Source: Typha latifolia (lineage: Eukaryota > Streptophyta > Magnoliopsida > Poales > Typhaceae). From it: a DNA stretch of 64,000 nt. The notes below the pieces were generated by a model that was not told where the DNA came from, made no database searches, and saw nothing but the letters and a program-made list of their open reading frames with translations. The stretch spans positions 6,251,501-6,315,500 of the forward strand of contig CM034102.1 in NCBI GenBank assembly GCA_019914945.1, in the 5' to 3' direction. A program made the translations under genes and the position numbers. The number at the start of each line of letters is the position of its first letter. Position 1 is the stretch's first letter. Shown here piece after piece: positions 21,827 to 35,379 of the stretch.

Positions 21827-24800
21827 GAGGGAGGGTTTTTTTTCTTTACTTTTCATGTCTAGATGAGGATTTTGGACTTCAAGGGCTTATTGATATCCTC
21901 TTCTCCCTCATGCTACCTTCATTCTTCCATTCTTTAGGCCCGAGTCTCTAAGGAGTTGGATGCATCAAGGCATGAACGAATTTGGAGCTCGATTCTTTCC
22001 TCTATTTGCTCACCCTAAAATTACCTACTCTAACTTTACTTTCCTATCTGTTTATATTATTTTACCTTCTTCCTAAGTTGGATTGCTATCATCACTATGC
22101 TAGTAGAGGAAGTTATGATAACCAATAGTCAACTTTAAATTTTGAGTTAAATCTTTTCTCTCATTTGATGACCACTATCTCTAGAAGCAAATGTTGAGTC
22201 ATCTAATGTGTGTGTACAACTATAAATTTTTCCTACATTTGTTTTGGCATGCTTGTACTTGTGAGCCTTATTTTTGTAAAAATTAAGTAGCTAATTATTG
22301 AAGCTTGTTAAGGTTTAATACCTATCTCTCCTCTTTCATTATGACACTTGATTTTAAATAAAATGTTTGCCTATGACTTTCTATTAAAAAAGAAAAAGAA
22401 AAATCCTATCATTCATAAAGGTGTCATAAATGAACTAGATATTTTAAAATGAATATTTTTTTTTTGATAATTGAAATCATTTTCTTCTCTATTTGGTTTT
22501 AATTGTGGGGTTAAAAGATTTGTTTCCCAATACATTTGAGAATGCAACCTATAAAAGTCCTAAATATGTTAGACATTGTATCTTAGGGATAGGATATCCA
22601 TTTGCACCTATAAATAAATCATGATTTTAAAGGATTCTTCTATCTCACCTAATCAACTACTAATATTTTTAAGGTAATTACTCATATTTTATTATGATTC
22701 AAATATTATAAATTTGATACATAAAAAATTAGAAATGAAAATAAGGTACAATCCTTTATAAGCTCTCGCACTTAGGCACAAACACTCTACTTGATAGAGA
22801 AAACACAAGTGTCAAAATAGAAGAGAATATAAAAGTCTAAAGTCCAGCAAAGATATAATATTTCTCTTGTTGGCTAAAGGCACACACATCTCCGAACCTT
22901 CATCGGGAATGAACATCAAGAGGACTAATTGGAAGATTCGCAATGGAGTTAGAGGAGAAGATCATTTGCAAGAGCAAAATACAAAACCCAAACCATCCTT
23001 AAAATTCTCTCCTAAACTCAACTTACATAATGACAAAATTAAAGAAAGATGACAAATTTGAAATTAGAAAAGGGGCAAAAAACTCTGTAGGCAAGATAGC
23101 GAAAAAAGAGGTAGAGAAAATAAGAAAAAAAACCATCAAATGAAAAAAGATAAGTATATGGACAAGCCCATTATTAGATTTTAAAGAATAAGAAAGAAAG
23201 AAAGAGAGATAGAGAACAAGCACCACTAGATGCGCTCCTATCTAGCAAAGTAAGAAGAAGTATTTAGACAGTTGCTCTATTAATTACTAATATTTGTCTT
23301 TCTACATCATACAGATGTTATTAATATTAATTTGGTGTTTATGAGGCACTTCACTATAAAACAGATCAAAAAAAAAAAAAAACTTGATATTAAGGGAATG
23401 CAACCTAATAGCATTCTTTATTCTCTTGTGGACTCTTAAGCGGGCCAGATCTAGGTATAAATCGGTTTAAATACAGTTGAGCCCAACCTTAGGCCCATGA
23501 TTCAGAAGAGCCCAACCCAGCTCAGCGTTACCTGGGCCCAAGCCGAAGGTCCAACCCATTATTAAATCCTTTATTTCTCCTCCATGTATACCAGTTTGAT
23601 ATTATTAATTATTTCAGAAGTTTCCATTTCTTTTTCCAACCTCCCACTATTGATTTATTCCAAGCTGATGGATTTCTTGCAAGCAGGAGATTTGCTACCT
23701 ACCAAATTAAATTCATTGTTACGGCAACAAATCACTCTAAAAACAGACTCTACCTACATAATTTCTTCGCCGAAGCTTGGTTACCCTAAAATTTTAGGTA
23801 ATTAAGGAAGACAACCCAACCAAATCTTCATGCAAAATTTACAAAAATAGTTCTCGTGCATTTGAATATATAATTTGTTGACCATTAGTTGCTCTATCAA
23901 TTTATTTAAGCGTGTCAAATATTTGGTTTAGCAATTTTTAAATATAATAAGTTGTTGACCGGATTTACGATTTTCAAATACGTCTAATCTTATATCTAAG
24001 TTTTAAAATATAATAATTAAGATGATTAATTTGGTCAAAAAGTACTAATATATCTGTCTTCCTTTCTTGCTCTTGTTCACTTGGCAAATAGATCTAAATT
24101 AACTAAGGGATTTGTCTGGAGTATTTTGTCTGCAGCTCAACTTGCTCCCTTTTGTCCAGATATGTAACCCTAGATTCCAGACAGCATTACCTCCTGGAAG
24201 CTTCAGCGAAGAGTTTTAAAATTTTTGTCCAGATATCTATGCGTCAACCACAGACACATCACTGATTCTGAATCCCGTTCCATTTCTTTCCTTTCATTTG
24301 TCGTGGACTTCACTATCTTCCCAGAGACTTTTAAATGTGAATTCAAAACCTCTTTCTTTCTTTCTTTTTTTATTTTTATTTATTTATTTTGTGTGGCCCC
24401 TGATAACAGTCCAACAAGAAGCAGTCTAATTAGTTTATAAAAGACAATATAATGATACAATTGTGGTTGAGAATATAGTAAGATCCAACATCCAATAGTA
24501 CAACTCTTTCTTCTTTTTACTGTGGAAAGGAGAGGCCATAACCAGAGAATTTCTCTTCATATTTATTGAAATAATATATTATACAGAATCAACAACACTA
24601 GGCTATCAAAATAATTGAACAAAATCGAGTTCGGACTCCCAGTACAAACCTTGAATAGAAAACTAGGCTTAAAATTTATTTTGAACGGAACCTCTCTAAT
24701 CACAAGCAAGCTCGATAAGGCTCATGTGTGTGTATATATATAGGAGTAAAGCCTTCTGGTATATCTTTGCTATAGCCAAGGCCCTTCTCAAAACCAATCA

Positions 24801-26078
24801 TCCTCTACCTTACTACGAAGGTTAGCAGCCCAGTTGATCAGCATTTATAAAAGAGCAAACCAAAAACCTACAAACCTGGACAATCAATTGTAGCTCCTGT
24901 GAAGTTAATATTCTACTCCACTTTTTGCTCAGTGACAGCCTTCAATACCTCAGCCGTCACAAGCAACTCCATATGCAGTAGTGTCTTTTAGGAGCAAGCA
25001 CACCTTGCCAAATTGGTTTCCGAAAACTTAATTTTACTAAGTTTTTAAAAAAATAAATAAGAATTAACATGAAAATTGAAACCAAGGAGATAAAAAATTA
25101 GAATCTTACTCTAACTATGAAAACTAAACTCAAATCGGTCTACGAAAATCTAAATAAAAGTAGAAAATTAAATATTGAAATCAAGTATTATTAACATGGA
25201 AAATCCCTCCCGCATAAAAGGGAACAACATGTTTAAGTAATATCTTAGAATGAAATAGCAAGACTAGTTATCATTGTGAAGAATATTTCCTCTCTTCAGC
25301 AGGCACCTATGCGATGGATCAATCCTCAAAGCAAGTATATTGATGGTTGTAGATGTCAACTAATGATTATTCTCAATCGTAGCTTAGCAATCAGACATGT
25401 ATACAAGTCTCCTTACTAATAATTGAATATAAACTGCACGAAAGAACTCCTTACTAAAGAACTCCTTTAAAATTAAAGTAGAGATTTGTAAGATTCTCCT
25501 TTCAATCCTTGTAAACTCTAGCTCTCTAACCCTTACATAGAGGTAAGAACATTTATAATTTTCTCTCTGTTTGATCCTCATCTTTTCTTGCCCTTAGTCC
25601 CTTCCTAACGAGATTCTTATACAATAGCTAAAAAATTATTTTCTTCAATGTTTCACTAGATTTCTTGACACCATATGCTCTTCTATAAGTTACGTGTCTT
25701 GACCATACACGTTAATTTAATTTGTACGGCCCAAATATATGTGATTCTGTCTACAAATTTACCGTCGTTAAAGTATTTGTTTTACAATTTTTCTTTTGAA
25801 AATTTTGTGATAAAATATAATTTTTAAATAATTCTCTGGAGTTCACAAAATTTTCAGAGGCTAAGACACATGAGCTTAATTTAGATATTTGCAAAAGAAT
25901 CCTTATGAAGATCACAAACACTAGAATAACCTCATGAAATACATGTGTTTTAAAAAGTTGATTCGATATAATATTTTCAAGCATAATAATAAATTATTTT
26001 TGATAGGTCAATTTTCGGCAAAGTAACATACTCCAAATCATACTACTTAGTCAAAGATGTTGGAGAGAAAACTAGAAC

Positions 26079-26130
<52 letters not shown>

Positions 26131-26319
26131 CATGCATTTCAAAGGATCATATCATAACAAAATAACGTAACTAAAACTAATAAGTCATGTATATTGAAAA
26201 ACAAGCTTACTTAGGTATTTTATGCTATCAATTAAAAAACATAATAAATGCTCTAGGAAATAAAATCTATCATATGCTTAATAATAATATACGAAAAATA
26301 AGTGTGAAAAAGACAATTG
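21827..26319. other. Intergenic, repeats and spacer, no gene seen
   Basis: Low-complexity AT-rich sequence. A GC-richer stretch at 23440-23570 is made of GGGCCC/GCCCAACCC words. The region 25080-25640 has the character of an old LTR in minus orientation (a 'ggaaaatccctcccgc' block as at copia LTR ends), but edges could not be placed. No domain-bearing ORF was found. Confidence 0.4.
26080..26129. repeat. (AT)n microsatellite
   Basis: An uninterrupted TA/AT dinucleotide run of about 50 bases. Confidence 0.97.
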
Positions 26320-26960
26320 CAAATACAAAATTGTTTAAGTGAAAAAAATCCTAAATCGAGTAAAGAACAACGGATCTAAACTGGGATCGAAACAAGTCAC
26401 TAAAACTTATAGCAGTTAACAAGAAGCTCACAGATTATCCATTGATTTTCATAACTCAATTTATTACTAACCTTGTTTGCTTGATCCCGTGACATACTAC
26501 TTTTCGTAATAGATTTTTATAACTTAGTAACTCTTGAGGTTGGTCCTTCTATTTTAGTGACCCTCGAAACATAGTTTTTCTAGATTTGATGTAAATATGT
26601 TGAGATGAGAACGATTTAACACCATCCGTCAAAAGCAGAGAAGTGATTTCTAATAGCCTCCAAAAAAATCTCAATATAATTGTAGACCCTCATTTTCAAA
26701 CTAAACATCTTTATATATCTCTTAGTGATAAGATAAATACATCTTAGAGATAAAGTCAAATCAGACTCGACTGCATTCGAACATGGTTACTTGAACTGTG
26801 AACACACTACGAATGCCTAAATATGCACCTCTGTATGTGTGAATGCACTGCGAACAACTGTAGGGTGCGTTCGAATAATCTCAAAGTGTGTTCAAATGCT
26901 ATATTTAAACTGCAGACTAGACAATTGAATGCAAAGTAGTCGTTCATATGCACTTAAGTA
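26320..26960 (-). repeat. Copia-like LTR remnant, copy A
   Basis: Read on the minus strand, the end has the Ty1/copia-like form of a weakly conserved GATTTAGGATTTTTTTCAC block. About 600 bp align by eye with copy B at 30540-31140: shared landmarks are 'gtagttaacaagaagct', 'ttgaggttg.tc.ttctat', 'aagtgat.tctaatag' and 'agataagataaat'. Both copies end in a zone with TTCGAA words. Edges are approximate. Confidence 0.55.
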
Positions 26961-27399
26961 TATTTTTATACTACTTCAACTTTATGACACTATTTGAGCA
27001 CTTCAATGACATTTTGACTTAAAAAATTTTAACTCTTCCATTTCAATATTTTTATTAAATATTTAATAGCTTGTGCATATGCTCATACATAAAATTTAGA
27101 CACATTACAAAAATATAAATTATAAGTACAAAACCTAATAATCTCTCACTTTAGCAATTTTTAACAAAACATGCTTTCCTAAAATACAAAGTGGCTACCT
27201 ATAATAATGTATATACCCTAATAGAGCATAACACAAGTTTTATTTCCTATTAAATATCTTGCACAATTTTAACATTCATACCAAACAAAATGTATGTGAG
27301 GCTATAAAAATAAATTAAGTAATCTATAGTAAACCAAACCCACATGACTAACACATTATATATTATTCTTCCCCTTTTGTAAAAAGTTGACAAAGAATC

Positions 27400-28672
27400 C
27401 AATCAAACACTCATGTAAGTCACTAAGGCAAGTTCAATTAAGTTATATAAGCCTCTAAGGCAAATTTGATTAAGTTATATAAGCTTCTAAGGCAATTCTT
27501 AGTTCGAGTCATATAAATCTTTAGAACTAAATCCAAGTAAGACTCATTATACCCGACCTCTATATATAGAAGGGCTAGACTTTATTTATCTATGCATCCA
27601 AGCATTGAGAATTAATTGAGTTTAATTTTTCTTATTCTTGCATTTATCATTTTTTATAGTCGTTAGATCATCTTTAATTTCTTAGGAGTAGATCTAAGTA
27701 GAAATCCAAATTTTTTTCTCAAACCCACAACTACCACAACTTCCAACAGCCATCTTACTATACAGCCATCCACCACCGCCACTCTCCGACAACCGCCGCA
27801 ACGTCAGATATTTACCATTTTACTCTATTCTGACCTTGCTCTTATTACGAACCGAACCGATGAGGGATGAGGTTGGTTATTTGGATTGAAGAGAGATCTT
27901 GATGGTGATGGAAGGGGAGGATGAAGATAATATGTGGATATGGATGCTTGCGATTAGAGAGGAAAATATGATGAAGGGAAGGAAGAGGTCGCTCCTAGAA
28001 GAAGTAGGGCCACGATAGATGAGGAGAAAGATCTAACCAATGAAGGTTAGGGGACCATAAAAAGTTAGGGCAAGAAGGAAGAAGAAGAGAAAAAGAGAGG
28101 GATAGAGAGAGATAGGAAAAGAAAATATGATTTCATAATATAACCCAACTAAGGTGCACTCCACAATACTTAGAGCCCTTGGACTCAAGCAATAGAAATA
28201 AAATCCTAAAAATAAAGTGTTCTCACCGCGATGCGTTTGAACGCGAATTTTTCGTTCTCCGTCTTTGCGAACGTGTGCAGGCATTCGAACAGACGCGTTC
28301 GAGCGGGCTCGAGGCATTTGAACGAACAAATCTTATTCTCTGTATTTGTGGATGCCTGTAGGCATTCGTATAGTGCATTCGAACACGGTCCCTGGCATTT
28401 GAACGCCCTCCAACAAAAAGCTTTATTTTCTTCCAAAATAAATTTATTTCTCTTGATACAACTTGATCCGGCTCTAGTTGTATCAGCTCCACTATTTTAA
28501 TTATATATCTTTATCCAAATATCAGATTAATGTGAAACTAGAGCTATTAGAACCCCAACTCATGAGGCTACCACTATTTAAATTTTTATGATTTTCTTAC
28601 ACTCGGATTTCGTCCGTAATTTTTGAATTAAATTTGGATTAAATTTTCACAATCCAGATTTGGTCCGTAATA
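27400..28672 (+). repeat. 5' LTR of a non-autonomous LTR element, carrying an insertion
   Basis: Aligns with the 3' copy at 29950-30524: CACTAAGGCAAGTTCAATTA, TAGTCGTTAGATCAT, 'ttctgaccttgct', GTGAAACTAGAG and a final TGGTCCGTAATA/TGGTCCATAACA are shared. It is directly followed by a primer binding site. Relative to the 3' copy it holds about 640 extra bases (27837-28485). The left edge is uncertain because the copy may be truncated. Confidence 0.65.
27837..28485 (-). mobile_element. Solo LTR-like insertion related to the gypsy LTRs
   Basis: Absent from the sister LTR at 29950-30524. On the minus strand it begins TGATACAACTAGAGCC, like the TGATACACTTAG start of the gypsy LTRs. It has a TTCGAA-type array (28230-28410), then a CT-rich leader like the others, and ends in AGAGCA near 27837. 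The target duplication is not clear (only GCT shared), so the edges are provisional. Confidence 0.5.
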
Positions 28673-28674
28673 AT

Positions 28675-28686
28675 TGGTATCAAAGC
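28675..28686 (+). other. Primer binding site (tRNA-iMet type)
   Basis: TGGTATCAAAGC lies two bases after the LTR end at 28672 and matches the plant tRNA-iMet primer site TGGTATCAGAGC except for one base. It fixes the plus-strand orientation of this element. Confidence 0.75.
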
Positions 28687-29605
28687 TGACGTTCTTCGAA
28701 CGATGGTAAACACATTATCCAAAGCTAAACTGGGGGAGATCGTGGCCATGAATGACCAAAAACTCATCTCAATGCTTGTGGAGGTTTCCTCAATACCACC
28801 AGCATGGGCAAAGACATTGGTAGAGTCCATCGACTCATTACAAAATCATCGAAGAGAGCAATGGAGAGCTCTGAGAGGATCGAGAAGGCTGTCCAAGCTT
28901 TGACAACAATTATCCTATCTCGACACCACCCCCTTGCGCAACTAGAATAGCTGACCATACCAAAACCAGACACCCACAACAAGACAAAATCCACCCTTGA
29001 AGGAGATGGAGGAGAGCTCCAAACCACCACAACCACTCCTCCAACCCCCTTGTGCAACTAGAACAGTCGACCACACCAAAACCAGATACCTATAGTGAGA
29101 CAAAATCTACCCTTGAAGGAGATGGAGGAGAGCTCCAAACCACTACAACCACTCCTCCAACCACGGTGGAGGCCCTTCCACCATCGTAAATCCTCCAAAC
29201 GACCCCTACCACACCAGAGAAGCCCCTAGCAATGGCACCAACACCATCTTCCCTAGCCATGTTGGAACCTAGGCCTATAAACTCAACCTTTTCACCGGCA
29301 ACGATCTAGGTACTTTCGATCCATACCCCTATCGTTGGCATCTTCCTTGGACCACCCGCACATGAGCCATGATATAAACTACATGCACTAAGACCTTGTC
29401 TTGAACCACTCATGGCTAGAATTTGGCCCGACTCATCCATGGCTAGGGCAGACTATGGCTCGAATAAGTAGGCCCTAGAGCAGAACCTATCATGGGGACC
29501 TCCTTCTCATGGTAGATGAGATTCATATGAAGATGGAGGACATGTATTCGAGAGCGTCGGAAGGTTCGACCATGGACACCTTAAGGACGAGGTTGATGGA
29601 AGCAT
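28687..29605 (+). mobile_element. Short internal region of the LTR element (gag-like)
   Basis: An ORF from 28703 (MVNTLSKAKLGEIVAMNDQK, 66 codons) resembles the N-terminal start of a gag but carries no recognisable conserved domain. The following sequence holds a 116-bp tandem duplication. No protease, reverse transcriptase or integrase is present. Less than 1 kb lies between the LTRs, so the element was moved by others or is a deletion derivative. Confidence 0.55.
28929..29160 (+). repeat. 116-bp tandem duplication
   Basis: Two units start at 28929 and 29045 with CCCCCTTG. They share AACTAGAA.AG..GACCA.AC, AAAATC.ACCCTTGAAGGAG and ACTCCTCCAACC. The period, 116, is not a multiple of three, so the duplication shifts the gag-like frame. 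Confidence 0.85.
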
Positions 29606-30524
29606 GTTGGATTGATGAGATCTAGGTCTGATCGGATCACATCATGAGGATATTAGATTTGATGGATCGAGTCTAGTTATCTTATTTATTCTGCTTATGT
29701 AGTTTAGTTAGAATTTAAGTAGGTTAGAGTTTATTTAATTAGCTAAGTTCGCTAACTTTTATACAGTTTTAGAAAAATATTTTATAGATATTCATCAGAT
29801 AATCAAATATTATGAGACTACTTGGAGAAGATAGAAGACGTCCTGCTCTACAACTCTCGTATTCAAGGTTTCTCCAAATTAGGACTCTTCTATGGCATAT
29901 TGAAGAAACATTCTAAGAAGAATAAGAAATGATAATTTAGCTAAGTCATGTTTATTTCTAGATCATATTTATTTTTATTATAAATCCTTAAGGCAAACCT
30001 AGTTAATTAATGTAAGTCACTAAGACAAGTTCAATTAAGTCATGTAAGTCTCTAAGGCAAGTTCAATTAAGTCATGTAAACATCTAAGACAAGTCTTAGT
30101 TTAAGTTGTATAAGCATTTATGGCTAAATCTGAGTATGATTCATTATACCCAACCTATATATATATGAGAATTATGTTTAGTTTTTCTTATTCTCACATT
30201 TATCGTTTTTATTATAGTCGTTAGATCATTTTTTTTATTTTTTTAGGAGTATATCTAAATTAGAAACTCAAATTTTGCCTCCAACCCATAACCACCATCA
30301 CCGCCAACAGCTATCCTACTTTATAGCTCACTACCCTTGGTCGTTCGCCACCCTCCGTTTTGCCCCATTCTGACCTTGCTTCACTATTTTAATTAAATTT
30401 TTTTCATTCAAATATTTAATTAATGTGAAACTAGAGCCATTAGAACCCTATTTTGTGATGCTACCACTATCTAAATTTTCATAACTTTCTTACATCTGGA
30501 TCAGTCCAAATCTGGTCCATAACA
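29606..30524 (+). repeat. 3' LTR of the non-autonomous element
   Basis: Ends TGGTCCATAACA at 30524 and aligns over its last 500 bases or so with 27400-28672 minus the insertion. The start TGTTGGATTGATG at about 29606 is a guess based on the TG rule; the sequence before 29950 has no counterpart in the 5' copy. Confidence 0.55.
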
Positions 30525-30539
30525 CTCTTTGATATATGA

Positions 30540-31140
30540 TCTATCACACAATATCGATAATAATATGTAGAAAATAAAGCTTGAAAAAGATAATTACAAA
30601 CACATCACTTTTTACGTAGAAAAACTCCAAATCGGATAAAAAACCATGAATCTAAGCTAGTCACTAAATCTTGTAGTAGTTAACAAGAAGCTTACAGATT
30701 ACTTGTTGATTTTCACGACTTAATCTGTACCAATTTTGCTTGCTAGACCTTACGAAACATTATTTTTTGTGATAGAATTTTAAACCTCAGTGACCATTGA
30801 GGTTGATCATTCTATCTCAGTAACACTCAAGACTAGTTCTTCTAGATCAGATGTTGATGCGTTGAGATAAAAATGACTCAATACCATCTGTTTAAAGTAG
30901 AAAAGTGATCTCTAATAGCTTTCAAAAGATGATTAGAATATAATTGTAAACCCTTATCTTTTTGGGTTAGATTAAATCCCTTTAGATACCTCTTAAAGAT
31001 AAGATAAATTTATCTTAGAAATAAGGTCAAATTTAAGTCGAATCAAATCTCACATAACTCCATAAATTGCATGGTACATGAGGGCATTTTAATGCAGTCT
31101 AAGTACGTTCGAATGCAGTGAGACCTAAACATGAAAATTA
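30540..31140 (-). repeat. Copia-like LTR remnant, copy B
   Basis: Homologous by eye to copy A at 26320-26960, in the same orientation. The block CACTTTTTACGTAGAAAAAC (30605-30624) is the typical end block of Ty1/copia LTRs read in reverse. A TTCGAA word occurs near 31107 (GTACGTTCGAATGCAGT). Confidence 0.55.
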
Positions 31141-31149
31141 AACTATTCT

Positions 31150-32110
31150 AAGATAGATGTGGGTATTATTGGTAAAAGTCAAAGAGGAAGTCCTAGAAGC
31201 TAGTAATCTAATTATCTATCTAGCCATCCAATACTTTTATACCTGTTGTCATACTATGTAGTTATCGGATCCATTCACTCATTCAAATACTGTATTAATA
31301 CGTCAAGTCAATCAAATCTAGAAGAATAGTTGGTCAACGACTCACATCTAATCTCTAGTGTAGGTGCTGCTGAAGGATCAATCTCATTATTTTCTTCCGA
31401 CTCAATCTCCTCAAAATGAGATCGAACTTGTCGAATCTAGATAGCACTCTTCCGAATTGTGCTACTACTAGCAATAAGGTTGAGACATTGAACAATGCCC
31501 TCTATGATGCATGAATAAATCACATTCGATTAGAGTCAAGCTCGCTAGTCATCTTATTCAACATTGGGATGTAGAAACTAATCAAACTTAACAAGTGATC
31601 ATATGGCTTTAGGTTGCCTTCTCGAATCATAGTCTGCCAATGAACCATCTTAATCAAATCTTCACAGAAAAACTCAACGCAGTGCGACTTAGCCCCAAGT
31701 CTATGAATGGATATTCAAGCTACACAATGTGTGGAAGTAAAAATTAGATGCAAACATGTACATTGTGATCATCAATTGAAACCCTCTACACATGGTTTCA
31801 TTGAGTCCAATGTGTATGAAACACTAGCATAGAATTTTCGAACCAATTTGATATTAGTCGGACCTCATATAAATCCCAATTTTGCAAAGATTTCATGAAA
31901 AAACCCAAATAAAATGGAGAGTAAATCTAAGAAAAATGATAGATGTCTTGCAAGAAATAGTTTATATCTATAGAAAAAGTAGAAGTAATATCCATGCCAA
32001 AATCCTCACAAAATTCGGATCCAAAAGTCTCCAAATGGAGATGGTTTTGTAAAATAAACTAATTGAAATTTTCTAGTTAAACTCTCACTCTCACCCTGAT
32101 AATAACATTC
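31150..32110 (-). pseudogene. Retroelement ORF remnant, possibly Athila-like
   Basis: On the minus strand, broken frames give protein-like stretches such as RTRPHFEEIESEENNEIDPS and WFENSMLVFHTHWTQ. The acidic linker and its position next to an LTR suggest an extra ORF of a large retroelement. I cannot assign a domain. Many stops are present. Confidence 0.3.
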
Positions 32111-32488
32111 GAACGGTCTCATCTAGATAGGGTTAGGGTATAATAGGTAACTTGTCCCATAGGTGGTCCGCATAGGCCAGGGCTCATCATGATGTCATAT
32201 ATATGACTAAATTTCTTCTCACGATTCTTATCTTCTTTGATTCAAAAAAAAATAAGTTTTAAAATACACAGTCAATGCAGTGATTTAGAACATATCACAC
32301 AAAACGGCTCCTTAATGTAATAAAAATATATTATTGATAGGCCTTATGCAAGAGTGATATATAGATTCTTGAGACTTCACCTAATCGCAAGACAGAGATA
32401 GAATCTTTCAAATTGGACAGGGTTTTAAGGTTGGTGCTAAAGTGTCAAACCGTGCACTTGCATCTCTAAAATATATCAATCATACATA

Positions 32489-32519
<31 letters not shown>

Positions 32520-32773
32520 AATCTCTTGTTAAGCTATAAATCAATTCATTTTTAAGTGACATATATAACATAAATTACCTTAAACAGATTATTATATATT
32601 TTCATTAATTATGATATTTCTCAATCATTTTGACTAAAATTTGTAATCACATAAATCACTCTCACAAGAAGTATGCAGTTGGAGTGTTTTAAAATGTTGG
32701 TCTGTTGGTCTTACATATCTATCTAGGATCAAATCAGTGGTTAGTATCTCTCTTTTTCCATACTGACCTTGTA

Positions 32774-32807
<34 letters not shown>

Positions 32808-35321
32808 GGAAGGATTCATAGGTCATCGTTTGGTGAGGAAGGAAAACTTTGAACTATTCAGGGGTAGGTAAAGAAAATCTGATTAACTATTACAATTTCT
32901 GGTCTCATTAAGCCACAGTCAAAAGGGTATTAGAATTGCACTGAAAGGAGAATGAGTCAGGGAGAGGTGGAATAGCCTTCTAACTCCTTTTAGCTACTTT
33001 TAAAAACTTAAACTACTAGATGTCAGTAGATTTATGTTCTACACCTACCTTGTGCACTTAGCACTTTTGAACTTGAGGTATTTTGTGAGTGGTTCCAAAA
33101 TTGGATTTGAATTAAGTGGATTGAGGTTTCACATTTTAAATGGAAAAAAAAAAGTTTGACAAAATTTTAAGTTAGAATTTTTCTCCGATACCATATTAGC
33201 TTAATAACTGCTCTAAATAACTTAAGCTATTAAGAAGTGATGGATTTATATTCTAATAAGGAGTAATTAGGCGTGTAAACCATAATTTATGTTCATGCTC
33301 TACTTGCAACGGAGCTCGATCAAATTCGAGCTATAAATAAGCTTATTTTGAAGTCGTAAATGAGCTTAGCTTATTTTCAAGCTGTAAATAAGTCTACTTT
33401 ACCTTTGACATGATCTAATAGTTATAAATTATAGATGTAAATATATATATATATATATATATACTTATTGAAACCCGACTTCCGTTTAGGCTCATTTAAT
33501 TGTATTTGAGATAAGCCACATCTAAGCTAAACCTAAGCTGCTTGTTTATTTTGACAACCCTATTAGTAACACAATAACAATGTCGTTTAATCCATCATTC
33601 CTTAGTAATTCCTAAGCATACTTAAAGGACAAAATTGTATCACAAATTTATAAGAAAAATGTACCTAAGCTAACTAAATATTCTTGTTTTTAGAGTTTAG
33701 AATGATTAACATGTCTCACAAAGATTCAAACAGCAGTTGCTTTCTTATCATGATCCTCATGTAGCATTAGATAGCTTTTCACACAACATATTCAAAAAAA
33801 ATTTACAAAGGTGAAATAGCCTTTTTTTTATTTCGATTTATATTAGTTATTTCTATTAGAAAAATTTAAATTATACACAAGTTATTCATATTATAAATGA
33901 GTTACGACATACATTTAACATACTTAATGAGAAATAAGAATCTCGATCTGACCAAATGCATGCCATTACTACCATCCATCCTTGTTATTCTATACAAAAG
34001 AGACCAATTTTTCTTTTTAAATTCCCCCAATCACATAGCCATGGGGGTTGGGTTCTTGGCAGACAATATTATACATCCCATGCAGAGCCCTGCAGCTAGG
34101 AAGGGAGACATTTAGTGACAAGTGATTGTAAGTATATGCACAAATTGAAGCCACAAGAATCCGAGATTAATTAAACATCCAACTGTTTGTGACCTAATTA
34201 GCCAAAACACAATCAACATCAGAATCGAATATTTGTTGGTTTGATTGAATGAATTCATGGACAGAAACAAATGATGCTCCCGACAACCCCCAAAGCAATC
34301 AAAACAAACGATTCACACTCTACGATGATGCTTTTAGTTTAATTATACTTAATTATTACCGTTTTCTATATTCACTTCTTGAGCCTTTTTTCTTTTAATC
34401 ATATAAAATTTTTTGAAGTGTATGTAAAAAACTACGATAGTTTTTTTTACCCGTAACTAGTATTCATTAAGAAGGAATCATTTGAGTACATCCATGTCTT
34501 GAGAGTGGATCAACCCATACTTTGTTAACATGATCTTGATAAACTAAATGAAAACTTTTTTGATAAGAGGAAATTGTGACTAAAGGTGAGTTGGGTCGGA
34601 TTATATAGGATTCGATTCAGCAGGTGTCTGAGTTTAATGGGCTATGGGTTTAGATTTATCTATTCATTTCTATATTCCAATTTGTATCAGGATATATAGT
34701 TAACGAGTTAATATAGTATTAAAATAGAGATCCTAAGTTTAAATCTTACTAAGCTGGAACGTGTAGTGAAATATGATGTGGGAAGAAGGCTTACATTCAT
34801 TCCCTGTAGCAATGTATCCTAGCCAACTTCCAAAAGATAAAGATTACATAACAATCACAAAGATAATGTTAAATAAGAAACTAATATAAAAAAAAAGTTT
34901 TATATCTTTTTTCTTTTCTCTTCATTAGAGATTGATTGAAAGAATGTGTTTTACATCCACTTAATTAAAGTAGATATCCAAATGCTATATATGAGCTCAA
35001 CTTAGTCCTTAAAAAGAATATTTTATAGGATATATAAACTAAAAACTAGTTTTATATTACATTTTTTATGTGTAGATGTAATTTTTTTTTTAAATTTTAA
35101 AATATTTTTTTTAAAACAAAATATCTAAAGAACCTTTGAATATACTTATCTCACTTCAGAAATGTTGACGTGTTATCACATATTTACATTCAAAGGATAG
35201 TTACACAGAAAGTCAATTCAATCTCATGTTGTAATAATTTTCCATACGGTGTGACACTCTTTTTATGTCCTCATTTTTCCAATTGGGATGTTTAATACAA
35301 TTCGATACCAATAACATATCA

Positions 35322-35379
<58 letters not shown>

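Noticed and set aside
28675..28686. TGGTATCAAAGC and similar words as tRNA gene fragments
   Set aside because: They match only the 3' end complement of tRNA-iMet and sit next to LTR ends, so they are primer binding sites or their derivatives, not tRNA genes.
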